NCBI GenBank assembly: GCA_025463785.1
Contig: JAODBD010000010.1
Location: forward strand, 1 to 64,000
From: Glaciihabitans sp.
GTDB taxonomy: Bacteria > Actinomycetota > Actinomycetes > Actinomycetales > Microbacteriaceae
Length of the DNA: 64,000 nucleotides
Direction: 5' to 3'
In this document: positions 48,746-58,465 of the stretch, piece by piece
Layout: each line of letters opens with the position of its first letter
How positions within the stretch are numbered: the first letter of the stretch is position 1
Made by a program: the position numbers and the translations under genes
The notes under the pieces: generated by a model
Told to the model about the DNA's origin: nothing
Database searches by the model: none
Seen by the model: only the letters and a program-made list of their open reading frames with translations

Positions 48746-49023
48746 GGATAACCGCGCGGCGCAAGCTCGACCGGGCCGACAAGATTCAGCTCTTCGGCAT
48801 GATCGGTTTCTTTGCCGTCGGCTTGGGCTTTTGCATAACAGCTTTTGTTCGGAGTCTATTTTTCCCTCTCGTTGTTCCGGACCACATCCCATTTGTTTCG
48901 ATGGAAGTTCTCATTGGCGTTGCATGCATATTCGTGGGGTTGGTGTTCGGACTGATCGCAGTCTTCCGTACTCTGCGGCGCCTCTACAGAGAGCGCAACC
49001 GGCCACGAGTTCCGCTGTTCTGA
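48733..49023 (+). CDS. Small membrane protein 3
   Basis: 96 residues from ATG, with AGGAG (48722 onward) upstream. Two membrane segments, LFGMIGFFAVGLGFCITAFV and VLIGVACIFVGLVFGLIAVF, and a basic end. Three overlapping small two-span proteins suggest a membrane complex or immunity-type proteins; neither can be shown. Confidence 0.55.
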   Translation: MAFLRITARRKLDRADKIQLFGMIGFFAVGLGFCITAFVRSLFFPLVVPDHIPFVSMEVLIGVACIFVGLVFGLIAVFRTLRRLYRERNRPRVPLF

Positions 49024-49555
49024 TCGATAGGCGTCAGTCGCTCACCGCGACCGAGTTGGACCTCGCCAAGGAGCCGCGCGCGCCCCGCCGGACCGACCCG
49101 TGAAGGCCTGGGTCCGCGACGACGGAGAGTTCCTCCTAATTGAGGCGGAGGAGGTCTCTTGGACAGAGCACGCGGTTGCGATTAGGTGATCGACGCCGGA
49201 GGGGCAACGCGAATGACGGGCATGGGGGTCAGCGGTCACGGTGCGTTAGGGTCGGGCTCGCTTTCGGCTCAATTTTTATCTTCGGGATGCTCGGTAGCCT
49301 CGTCGTGCGGCACGCCATTCCAAAGCAGGCGCACGTTTTTTCCAGATTGAGCGAACCAGTCAAACAACCGCACTCTCCACTCGCTCATGGCAGTGACAAT
49401 AGTCGCTTCTCCTTTCGAGGTCTTGTTGGTCAGTGCACTTGGCAGGGGAGAATGCAAGTTTGAGAGCCGTCCGCTTAGGACGACGGGCGGTATATTCCGC
49501 AAGCGGCATCCGCCTCGGCGTTATGCTTCATTCGAATCCGAACAGGAGGGCGGCC
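49024..49555. other. Gap with one tiny protein-like frame
   Basis: 49100-49189 (+) encodes 29 residues from GTG (VKAWVRDDGEFLLIEAEEVS, then WTEHAVAIR). The pattern resembles the beginning of small actinobacterial proteins starting VRAWVR...W..AEA (recalled), so it may be a truncated copy. TATATT at 49491-49496 is a possible -10 box for the lipoprotein gene. Confidence 0.3.
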
Positions 49556-50080
49556 GTGAAGAGCATTCGTGCGAGCGCGGCAATTGTCGTCGCCCTTTTC
49601 GCCGTTGCCGGGCTTGGCGCCTGCGAGACCGCCCTGCCCAAGCCAACACCGCGGCCCCTCGTCGCGACCGTGAAATGCCCGGCGCAACCCTTCGACTTGG
49701 CTCCGTCGAAAGTTGCCGGAGCGAACACGAAGCTGGTTCCGTTCACTCCCACTAGTGCGCTGATCTGTCGGTATGGCGCCCTCCCGACCCTGGCTCTCCA
49801 GGCTGGCGCGCTTGTCGACAAAGCACAGCTGGCAGCGTTCACCACAAGGTTGAACCATGCCATCAAGGTCGTACCGAAGAATCAGGTCTATTCCTGCCCG
49901 ATGGACAATGGCGCAGTGGTCGACGTGTACTTGAGCAGCGCGACAAACAAGATCCAAATAGCTCGTTCGCTTGCCGGCTGTCAGTTCATCAGCAATGGCA
50001 GTGTGAATGGATTCTTCGTTGGACCCACTGACCCCAACGCGTTTCTTGGAATCTCGACAACGGCCGGGCAGAACTTTTAG
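49556..50080 (+). CDS. Putative lipoprotein
   Basis: 174 residues from GTG 49556, with AGGAGGG seven bases upstream. The signal is KSIRASAAIVVALFAVAGLGAC with the lipobox LGAC, so Cys 23 would be lipidated and the protein placed outside on the membrane. The mature part has three further Cys (CPAQPF, ICRYG, SCPMDNG) and one near the end (AGCQF), giving possible disulfides. It lies before the RHS gene. Confidence 0.75.
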   Translation: MKSIRASAAIVVALFAVAGLGACETALPKPTPRPLVATVKCPAQPFDLAPSKVAGANTKLVPFTPTSALICRYGALPTLALQAGALVDKAQLAAFTTRLNHAIKVVPKNQVYSCPMDNGAVVDVYLSSATNKIQIARSLAGCQFISNGSVNGFFVGPTDPNAFLGISTTAGQNF

Positions 50081-50274
50081 TCCTGAATACTCGGTGACAA
50101 CGATGAGGCTCGGCCCTGGCTTTGGTTGACTCTTAGCCTCTGAGAATCTGCGGGTTCTCTGTGGATGGATGTTGGTCATGCCTAAGTCCGCTGAGCGTGA
50201 TTCAGCTATGAAGGCGTGAGCGTAGGCGCTGGAGCAACTCTAATCTTCGTCCTGACCCCTGAACTGGGGGATCG

Positions 50275-50311
50275 TTGGTTGTTGAAAGTTAACCAATCGG
50301 TCTAGCTAGAC
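50275..50311. promoter_or_regulatory. Two dyads upstream of the RHS gene
   Basis: TTGGTT/AACCAA arms (50275-50280, 50291-50296) are followed by the 12-base palindrome GTCTAGCTAGAC (50300-50311). They lie 40-75 bases before the GTG, where an operator would be expected. Confidence 0.35.
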
Positions 50312-50350
50312 AGTTCGGGTTTCCGCTAGCTTTCGTTTGTTGAGTAATGA

Positions 50351-53300
50351 GTGTTCCTTGAAAGCGCTCGCGATTCCACAATTCCGGCTGTGTTTCGAGT
50401 GTGCGAGGTTGCGTTGCTCCGTCATCCCCTGCGTCTTGCTGTCGCGGCCGTCGCCGCGTTCGCCTTGGTTTTGTCCGTGGTTTCGCCCGTGGCTGCCGCT
50501 GTTCCGGCGGCTTCGGCTCCGACACCTCGAGCCGCGAGTAGTTTGCCGGCGGCGCCGGTACCTGCCGGGGTGGTGCATCCGGGTTCAGCGTTGACTTCCA
50601 CCGGCGGGGTGGGTGCTGGGGCTGCGGATGTGTCGACGAAGCCCGCGCCGGCGCTAAAGTTTAGCAACCCGTCGAGTCTCCACAATGGGTATAGTGCGAC
50701 CTTTTCAGCGGTGACGAAACGGACGACGTTCACGACGACGTACGCGAACATGGATGGGACCAGTACGGTTGCGTCGTCGTATCAACCGATCAATTTCCAG
50801 AAATCGGATGGTTCGTGGGCAGCGATTTCGAAGACGGTGTCGGTGGCGCCGGACGGTAGCTATTCGGATAGCTCGCAGCCGTTGAGTCCGAGTTTCGAGG
50901 CGACGTCGGGTGGGTCGAGCCAGTATTCGGTGCAGGCCGGTGGCTCGACGGTGTCGTTCGGGCTTGCGGGCGCGTCGAGCGTGGCGGCGGGTGCGGCGTC
51001 GTCGGCGGATTTGGGTCCGTTCGGTGGGGCGTCGTCGTCGGCGGTGGCGTATCAGGGTGTGTTGCCGGGTACTGATCTGGTGTACCAGGTGAGCAATTCG
51101 GGAGTGGATGAGTCGTTGGTGTTGGCGGCCGCTCCCACGACGGGTCAGTCGTGGACGTGGCATATTCATGCGCCTGGTTTGACCTTGTCGAAAGATGGTC
51201 AGGACAATATCGAGTTCACGGATACGTCGGGTGCGGTGCAGCTTGTTACTCCGGTGCCGGCGATGTGGGATTCTTCCGGGGTACCAGGGATGTCGGAGTC
51301 GCCGATCGTGAACGTGCCCACGGCGTTGCTTCAGGGCCCTGACGGCGATTGGTCCTTGACACTGTCGCCGTCCGCATCATGGCTGGCTTCCCCAGATCGT
51401 GTGTACCCCGTGTATGTGGACCCGTCAAGCCTGACATCGTCGGCGACGACCTTGAACGCGTACGAGTCGACGGGCGCCCACCTGACCGGGGTGACGTATG
51501 TGGGCAACTCACGCTCGAGCAGCACAGATACCTATTGGCGCAGTGTCGAGCAGTTCCCCTACAGCAGCATGTACGGCAAAGAGATCACCAATGCTGACCT
51601 ACTGATTCAGTACGGCGGCACGGGGACAACGCTTCAGCAGGACGGCGAGGTGTACCAACCGTGGAGTTACAGTTACGACAGCATCCGCAATAACGAGGCC
51701 AGCTACACCATCACCGCGGGCACGAGTGGGTACGGCGAGGCGAACAGTACCGCGCTTCGGAAACTTACCCAGGGGTGGGTCGACTCGGGCAATAGCGGAA
51801 ACGCGCTGGGCATCCGCGGTGCTGAGACTCCCGGTGGTTACACCTACAAGTCTGTTGCCGCGACGATGTACTACAGCTACGAGGCGAAGCCGACGGTGAC
51901 TGCGGTGCAGGAGGCAACCAACGACGGAACCACGACCTCCCCCGAAGGGGGTTTGGTCGGGGCGGTTCAGCCAACGTTCGAGGTGAACCACACCGACCCG
52001 GCGGGTGCCGGCCTGAACTACAAGTACATCGTGTCGACCACCTCCAATCCGGCGACCGACACGAGTCCGGACTGGTCGTCGTCCCTCACGACGTCGGACA
52101 TTCTCACCGTGCCGGCAGGGGCGTTGGCGCAGAACACGACATACCACTGGGAGGTACAGGCGACCGATGGGTACGGTGTGACTGTCAACAGCCCTATTTA
52201 TTCCTGGACGACCAGTACGTTGCCGACGCTCGTGTCTGGTACCGTCCCGTCTCCGGCGGACGGGACGATTGTGGCGACCACGACTCCGACGTTCACGGTG
52301 CCGACGGCGACGGACACCAACTCGCAACCGTTGACGTATGCGATCCGAATCACCACCGGCACGGATGGTATGAGTGGCGAGATCATCCAGTCAGCCAACT
52401 TTTCGACATCCAGTGGCACGGTGACTTGGGCTCCGCCGGCCGGGTATCTGCAGGATGGCGGTACCTACACGTGGGAGGAGGTGGTCAACGACACGTATGA
52501 CAACTGGTTGCCGCACACCTACCAGATGACAGTGAACCTTCGGGTCACGAATGCGGGGCCGTCCCCGACCGATTCGGCCGGTCCGGTGAACGTCAATCTG
52601 GCCAACGGGAACGTGGCTGCCTCGTTCACCTCACCGCTGGTGTCGACCGTGGGCGGGCCGATGGGGTTGGCGTTCAACTACAACTCCGAAGCCGCCAGCA
52701 AAGCGGGCCTTCTGGGCACCTATTACACCGACACAGCGACTCCGACGGGTACGAATCCGAACGCGTCGTTTACCGCCAGCGGGGTGCAGCAGGTGTTGCA
52801 GCGCACGGACACCAATCTGAACTTCGACTGGGATACCGCCCCTCCCGCAGACAGCGTGCCGCAGACCGGTTATCTGGCCAAGTGGACCGGCTATCTGAGC
52901 CCGGCGCTACCGGTAACGGGATCACTCACCTACGAGTTCGGGTTTGAACGCGATGACGGTGCAGCTCTCTACCTCAACAACAGTCTGGTAATCAACGACT
53001 GGAGCCTGCACGGCGGTTACGCAGCCCAGTGGGGCACCGCCACCTCGCAGCAGTTGACGGTATCTGCGTCAGGGGCAGCCACCTTGAATGGTGCGACTGT
53101 GCCGTATCCGATTCCGATCACGGTCGACTACTTCCAGGCGTCAGGCAACGGGCACCTCATATTCCTCTCGCAGGAACTCGGCGGTGCTAACCCGCAGACA
53201 GTGCCAGCGGACTGGTTCACGAAGGACACTTCGCTGTTGCCATCCGGGTGGTCGAGTTCCGGGGCTATTGCCGGCGCCGCGGACGAGTATGTCAAAGCGG

Positions 53301-56300
53301 ACATTCATGAGGGATACATCACCCTGACCGATACCAGTGGTGGCAAACACACCTACCGGAAGAGCAAGACCGGTTCTGGATTCACCCCGCCAGCCGGTGA
53401 GAACGGCACGATCGCGCTCACCAGCGGAGGCGGGCTGACGTTCACCGACGGTGCGGGGACGAACTACCAGTTCGATTCCGCCGGACACGTGGTCACGCTG
53501 ACGACTCCGCAGGATGGGGCGAACTCAGCGGAACCGGTGCCAACATATTCGTCGGCGGGGTTGCTCCAATCGTTGTCTGACCCGTTGTCCCTGGTCGGTG
53601 CCACGTACGGGCGTCAGATCCAGTACCACTATTCGACCGCGATCAGCGGCGGCCCGTCCGCATGCCCCGCCCTGTCGACCGCCTTGCTGGCGAAGTTTTC
53701 CAGTCCTCCGCCGGGGATGTTGTGCGAGATCACTTATCCCGACCGCAGCGCCACCAACCTCTATTACGACGCGAACGGGCAGCTGGCGGAAATTGGGGAT
53801 CCCGGCAACGAGTACACCGACTTCGGGTACACACAGGTCAACGGACAGTACCTGTTGAACTACATTCGGGATTCTCTCGCCAACGACTGGCTGATGGCCG
53901 ACAGCACCCATAACGCATCCGGCCCGGTCGCTACATCCATCACCTACGACACCTCTGGCCGCGCCACATCGGTGACCCTGCCGGCTCCGAACGCAGTTAG
54001 CGATCCTCGACCGCAGAAGACGTACACCTATTCGTCCACGCCGATGGGCACTGCGGCTGGGGTCAGCTACGTTGACGTCGCCGGGCTCAGCGTCCCGGGT
54101 GGTGGCGCCTCGGACGGTCACGCCCGCAAGGTCACCTTCAATGCGGCATTGCAAACCAGCTCTGGCACCACTGCATCTGGGTTGACGACGGCCGAGAAGT
54201 GGAACCAGCATGACAACCTGCAAGAGACGGTCGATCCGTCCGGGACCGCGTCGATCACCCAATACGACAGCCAGGACCGTGCGACCGCGACATACGGTCC
54301 AGCGCCCGCAGGCTGTTTCAGCCTTGGCAGCGATGGAAACTATGCCCTCTCTGGGACCTGTCCAATCACGCCAGGGCACACCACAACCAGTTATGACACG
54401 GGCCTGACACCGGTGGGCTCGACGGGGCCGGGTTTGAATGTGACGTACTACGGCAACCCGAACTACGCGAGCGCGCCTGTTGCTTATGGCATGGGTTTGG
54501 AACCTGACGGTTCGATCAATAAGACCTACGCGAGTGGAGTGGCGCCGGTGACCGGGGTTCCCGCAACCAATTGGTCGATGATGCTGACCGGATCTATCAC
54601 ATTCCCTTCCGCGCAGACGTATTGGTTGACTGTCACAGCGGACAATTCGGCGCAGCTGTACATCGACAACCAACCGGTGGTGGCCACCTCAACGGCAGGA
54701 GTCGCGGCCACAGGAGTGTTCACTGTGCAGCCGAACCGACAGACGGTTCCGATCCGCATCAATTACGCGCAGCTAGGCGGTCCGGGAAGCCTGAGCCTGT
54801 CCTGGGCGACCAGCTCCGGCGGCACACCAGTGGTCGTACCTGCGGCGAACCTGTCACCCGGCTACAGCCTCGTGACCAGCACGCATTCTGACGATTCCGC
54901 GATGGGGCAAACCGGTGTCACGGACTCGCAGGTGCCATCGAGTACTGTGGCGACCGGCTTCACGTCACCGTGGCTGGGGCAGGCCACCTCGACCACGGTG
55001 GACCCCGGAGGTCTTGCCCTTTCCTCGACAGCGGCATATGAGACTGCAGCTACAGGCTTCAACCGCTTGCTCGGGGCCGGCAAACCAGCAGGGGCGGCAA
55101 CAGCAACGACCAACACCTATTACGGAACCACCGAGACGCTTAGCGCGGTCACCTGCGGACTTGCAGTAGGGACACCCGAATATGGGATGTTGAAATACTC
55201 AACCGGCCCGACGCCCGCGTCGGGCGGCGCCATGGTGACGAACTATGTGTATGACGTCCTCGGTCGGGTCGTGGGAACGAAATCGACCGGGGATCTGGGT
55301 TGGACGTGCACCACCTACGATTCCCGCGGCCGCGTGACGAAGGTGGACATCCCGGCGACAAGCACAGCGCCGGAAGACATCACCACCTCCGCATACAGTT
55401 CCGACGGCACCGTGACGGGGAACCCGTTCACCACATCGGTGACCGACAACAACCTGGCCGGCTCGTCGGGCAAGATCACCACCGTCAGCGACCTGCTCGG
55501 CAACGTGCAATCAACCACCGACGTTTGGGGCACCGTCACAACTAACACCTACGAAACGCTCACCGAGCGTCTGCTGTCCACCTCAGCCGTCCCGTCCGGT
55601 GGGACGGCTTCGGTCACGTCGTTCACCTATGACCTGGACGGGAAGGTCACCACGGAACAGCTGAACGGCCAGCTGATCGCCGATCCGACCTACAGCGCCG
55701 CCACGGGCCTACTCACCTCGGTCGATTACCCGAGCGGGTCGGGGGATGCCGGCAATGGGACCTCCCTATCTGGGCTGACTCATAACGCGGCGGGGGCAGG
55801 GACGGGGATGACCTGGTCGTTCCCGGATGGCAGCACTGTTGCCGATGCGGTGGTCCGGTCACAGTCGGGCCGGATTCTGCAAGACACCCTCACCGACGGG
55901 ACAGCTGTTTCACCGACGGTGGAGACATCGACCTATTCGTATGATGCTGCTGGCAGGCTGGTGCATGCCTCTATCCCCGGCCACGAACTCTCCTATGGAT
56001 TCGCGGCTTCCGGCGGGTGTGGTGCGGACGCCGCTGCGGGCAAGGACGGCAACCGCACGTCGTACACGGATGTGCACAATGGTGGCACTCCGACGACGGT
56101 CGCGTACTGCTACGACAACGCCGACCGGTTGACCTCAACCACGGTTGCGGGAGCGCCGGCGGGAGCGAACCCGTTGTTTGCGACCAACCTGTCGGCCTCG
56201 AACCTGTCCTATGACGTGCAGGGCAACACGACGACACTGGCGGATGAAACTCTCACCTACGACGCATCGGGGAACAACACGGCGACCACCCTGTCGGATG

Positions 56301-57382
56301 GGACGGAAGTCCAGTACCAGCGGGATGCGTCCGGGACTGTCGTGTCCCGGACGTCGACCCCGCCGGTCGGGGCTGCGACGACGATCCGGTACTCCGGTCC
56401 GTTCGTCCTCGATGGCACGGGTGCTCTGATCCAGACCACGGTGTCGCTGCCAGGCGGCGCCACGGTGCAGATCCAGGCCTCGGGTGCGACGTCATGGTCA
56501 TACCCGGACCTTCACGGCGACAACATCGTCCAAACAGATGGTGTGGGCGTCCGAGTGGGGGTGCGGGCAACGTATGACCCGTTCGGGCAGCCCATCGACC
56601 CAGCGACCGGAAACATCGGCACGAACGCGGCAGATAACGCGGTCGCGGACACCTCCCCAGGGGAGGCAGACCAAGCGTGGGCTGGCGGTGCGGGGAAACT
56701 ATATGAGCACGCCGGGGATATTGCGACGATCGAGATGGGGGCGAGGCAGTACGTGCCAGCGTTGGGCAGGTTCCTCGAAACCGACGCGATTGCTGGCGGG
56801 AACGCGAACGACTACAACTACCCCAACGATCCAATTAATGCGAATGACTGGTCTGGTCAGGCAGGTAACCTCATTGACGGCTCCTATCTGCTTACGGCTG
56901 TTGCTAGGTCGAACAATGAGACGGGCCGAGCACGAGCGCAGGACCACAACAAAGTGCTCAACTACATGCACCAATATTTGCGCAAAGCAACGGCAGAAAA
57001 CCGTCGTGAGATTGCCTTGGCTTTTACGAAACATGACGCCAGTAGCGTTATCCAGCTTGGCTTCGGGTTTTGCGTCATCGTGTGCCTGTCAAAGGCACTT
57101 GCACTGGACGACTTGGGGAAGGCGCACTGGATAACGTCAGTCGGCGTGGGACTCGATATCCACGCGTCATTCTTCCTGGGCGTGAACAGCGGGCTTAAGT
57201 CTTACATGAACGGCGCGAGCCAGAGTTTCGTCGCCGACGCTGGCGTCGGGCCGGGTGTATATGGCGAGGTCGGGGCCGGCAATGGGGAGCTGTTACCAGG
57301 GGGAGGAGGAGCGGGCGTGTCGTGGGGCCTGGGCGGCGGTTTTGCGCTGATGCAGTCGTACACGGACGACGCATTCAACTAG
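50351..57382 (+). CDS. Secreted RHS-repeat polymorphic toxin
   Basis: 2,343 residues from GTG 50351. Residues 27-50 are a signal peptide (RLAVAAVAAFALVLSVVSPV then AAAVPA). Then come a Ser/Gly/Ala-rich part, a DNRLRE-like domain (about 350-515), fibronectin-like segments, a PA14-like domain starting GLLGTYYTDTATPTG near 787, YD repeats, a second PA14-like domain starting GLNVTYYGNPNYAS near 1361 and more YD repeats (YDVLGRVVG, YSYDAAGRLVHAS). The RHS core ends in [20 protein letters not shown], then NDYNYPNDPINANDWSGQAG near 2173. The last 170 residues differ from known tips and hold hydrophobic stretches (GFGFCVIVCL, glycine-rich end). This is the expected toxin module; its activity is unknown. 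RHS shells carry toxins used against neighbouring cells. Confidence 0.92.
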   Translation: MFLESARDSTIPAVFRVCEVALLRHPLRLAVAAVAAFALVLSVVSPVAAAVPAASAPTPRAASSLPAAPVPAGVVHPGSALTSTGGVGAGAADVSTKPAPALKFSNPSSLHNGYSATFSAVTKRTTFTTTYANMDGTSTVASSYQPINFQKSDGSWAAISKTVSVAPDGSYSDSSQPLSPSFEATSGGSSQYSVQAGGSTVSFGLAGASSVAAGAASSADLGPFGGASSSAVAYQGVLPGTDLVYQVSNSGVDESLVLAAAPTTGQSWTWHIHAPGLTLSKDGQDNIEFTDTSGAVQLVTPVPAMWDSSGVPGMSESPIVNVPTALLQGPDGDWSLTLSPSASWLASPDRVYPVYVDPSSLTSSATTLNAYESTGAHLTGVTYVGNSRSSSTDTYWRSVEQFPYSSMYGKEITNADLLIQYGGTGTTLQQDGEVYQPWSYSYDSIRNNEASYTITAGTSGYGEANSTALRKLTQGWVDSGNSGNALGIRGAETPGGYTYKSVAATMYYSYEAKPTVTAVQEATNDGTTTSPEGGLVGAVQPTFEVNHTDPAGAGLNYKYIVSTTSNPATDTSPDWSSSLTTSDILTVPAGALAQNTTYHWEVQATDGYGVTVNSPIYSWTTSTLPTLVSGTVPSPADGTIVATTTPTFTVPTATDTNSQPLTYAIRITTGTDGMSGEIIQSANFSTSSGTVTWAPPAGYLQDGGTYTWEEVVNDTYDNWLPHTYQMTVNLRVTNAGPSPTDSAGPVNVNLANGNVAASFTSPLVSTVGGPMGLAFNYNSEAASKAGLLGTYYTDTATPTGTNPNASFTASGVQQVLQRTDTNLNFDWDTAPPADSVPQTGYLAKWTGYLSPALPVTGSLTYEFGFERDDGAALYLNNSLVINDWSLHGGYAAQWGTATSQQLTVSASGAATLNGATVPYPIPITVDYFQASGNGHLIFLSQELGGANPQTVPADWFTKDTSLLPSGWSSSGAIAGAADEYVKADIHEGYITLTDTSGGKHTYRKSKTGSGFTPPAGENGTIALTSGGGLTFTDGAGTNYQFDSAGHVVTLTTPQDGANSAEPVPTYSSAGLLQSLSDPLSLVGATYGRQIQYHYSTAISGGPSACPALSTALLAKFSSPPPGMLCEITYPDRSATNLYYDANGQLAEIGDPGNEYTDFGYTQVNGQYLLNYIRDSLANDWLMADSTHNASGPVATSITYDTSGRATSVTLPAPNAVSDPRPQKTYTYSSTPMGTAAGVSYVDVAGLSVPGGGASDGHARKVTFNAALQTSSGTTASGLTTAEKWNQHDNLQETVDPSGTASITQYDSQDRATATYGPAPAGCFSLGSDGNYALSGTCPITPGHTTTSYDTGLTPVGSTGPGLNVTYYGNPNYASAPVAYGMGLEPDGSINKTYASGVAPVTGVPATNWSMMLTGSITFPSAQTYWLTVTADNSAQLYIDNQPVVATSTAGVAATGVFTVQPNRQTVPIRINYAQLGGPGSLSLSWATSSGGTPVVVPAANLSPGYSLVTSTHSDDSAMGQTGVTDSQVPSSTVATGFTSPWLGQATSTTVDPGGLALSSTAAYETAATGFNRLLGAGKPAGAATATTNTYYGTTETLSAVTCGLAVGTPEYGMLKYSTGPTPASGGAMVTNYVYDVLGRVVGTKSTGDLGWTCTTYDSRGRVTKVDIPATSTAPEDITTSAYSSDGTVTGNPFTTSVTDNNLAGSSGKITTVSDLLGNVQSTTDVWGTVTTNTYETLTERLLSTSAVPSGGTASVTSFTYDLDGKVTTEQLNGQLIADPTYSAATGLLTSVDYPSGSGDAGNGTSLSGLTHNAAGAGTGMTWSFPDGSTVADAVVRSQSGRILQDTLTDGTAVSPTVETSTYSYDAAGRLVHASIPGHELSYGFAASGGCGADAAAGKDGNRTSYTDVHNGGTPTTVAYCYDNADRLTSTTVAGAPAGANPLFATNLSASNLSYDVQGNTTTLADETLTYDASGNNTATTLSDGTEVQYQRDASGTVVSRTSTPPVGAATTIRYSGPFVLDGTGALIQTTVSLPGGATVQIQASGATSWSYPDLHGDNIVQTDGVGVRVGVRATYDPFGQPIDPATGNIGTNAADNAVADTSPGEADQAWAGGAGKLYEHAGDIATIEMGARQYVPALGRFLETDAIAGGNANDYNYPNDPINANDWSGQAGNLIDGSYLLTAVARSNNETGRARAQDHNKVLNYMHQYLRKATAENRREIALAFTKHDASSVIQLGFGFCVIVCLSKALALDDLGKAHWITSVGVGLDIHASFFLGVNSGLKSYMNGASQSFVADAGVGPGVYGEVGAGNGELLPGGGGAGVSWGLGGGFALMQSYTDDAFN

Positions 57383-57463
57383 CCCCACTAGATTACGTAC
57401 GGCGCGCGCGCCAGTATCGTGCAATCTCACGCGTTCGCTCGAGAAAATAGAGGACTAAGCAAG

Positions 57464-57664
57464 ATGACGATCGTCGCAGCCGAGCCATTGTTTTTTATCC
57501 TCGTAGCGTATTTGGGCTACCGAGTGATAAGGAGACTCCGCGCCCCCCGCGGGCTTGGAGGGGAGCGCTCGAGAACGAGTCGTGCTGAATGGATGGTACT
57601 TGCGGCTGCGGTTGCACTCGCGGTCGGAGTGGGCGCCACGCTCGTCCTATCTGACCGGGGCTGA
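57464..57664 (+). CDS. Small membrane protein, candidate immunity protein of the RHS toxin
   Basis: 66 residues from ATG 57464, with AGAGGA upstream. Two hydrophobic segments, AEPLFFILVAYLGYRVI and EWMVLAAAVALAVGVGATLVL, flank a basic loop. It lies 81 bases after the toxin stop on the same strand, the standard place of an immunity gene. A two-span membrane immunity protein would fit a membrane-acting toxin tip. Function inferred from position only. Confidence 0.5.
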   Translation: MTIVAAEPLFFILVAYLGYRVIRRLRAPRGLGGERSRTSRAEWMVLAAAVALAVGVGATLVLSDRG

Positions 57665-57747
57665 CGCGCCAAGGGTCTGAGGATATCGCGGATCAGAGGG
57701 CCAACTCCGATGGCTCGCGGTTGATTGAGGTCAAGTGGGCGGACTAG

Positions 57748-58392
57748 AACGGCAACATCGTCAACGCAGACAACGGTTGGGCGGGCAGCGCAGGCAAGCT
57801 GTACGAGCGCGCGGGCGACATCGCGATCATCGAAATGGGGGCAAGACAATACGTCCCAGCACTTGGGCGATTCATCGAAACCGATCCGATCGCAGGCGGC
57901 AATGCGAACGATTACAACTACCCTGACGACCCAATCAACGGCGCGGACATGTCGGGCGAATTAGGAACGGAAATTGACGCGGGCACCAACGGTGCGTTCG
58001 TAACTGTCCCTCAGATGCACCAACAACATCGACGCCAGAATGCGCGCGCTGCGCGGAAGGTGTGGACATGCGATGCCGCGTGCGATGCCAAAATTAATCG
58101 GGGGATTCTCAAGTTCGAGCTCGCCTATATGACCAAACAGGCGCACATCTGGAGCTACGACGCTACATGGTGGTTTGACTGGCCACCTTTGAACGGAACT
58201 CCCATGGACCACGATGCGCTAGAAAAGCTGAACCCATGGCTGTATACGAAGCAGTCATTTCCGGGTGGGTCTTCTGAAACATTCGGCGATTTTCTCGCTG
58301 GGCGGATGCAGGACAAGGACTTCGAGCTCCATCCCAAGTTCATGTTCCGTCCCTCGGGTGGCGGCATCGGTGGTGGGCAAGGCGTGGAGTGA
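57748..58392 (+). pseudogene. Orphan RHS tip with a different C-terminal domain
   Basis: After an in-frame TAG at 57745 the sequence matches the RHS core of the big gene: [20 protein letters not shown], then [20 protein letters not shown] and [18 protein letters not shown]. It then changes to an unrelated 140-residue domain ([20 protein letters not shown], then [20 protein letters not shown]). ATG 57835 would permit 185 residues, but no ribosome site precedes it. At DNA level the core differs at many positions from the intact gene, so this is an older or imported cassette. Such tips can replace the active tip by recombination in the core. Confidence 0.75.
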
Positions 58393-58465
58393 ACTCGGGA
58401 TTCAAGCGGACACGTTGCATTGCAGTGGTGGCAGAAGCATCATTAGAGGTGATGGGTGAGGCAAC

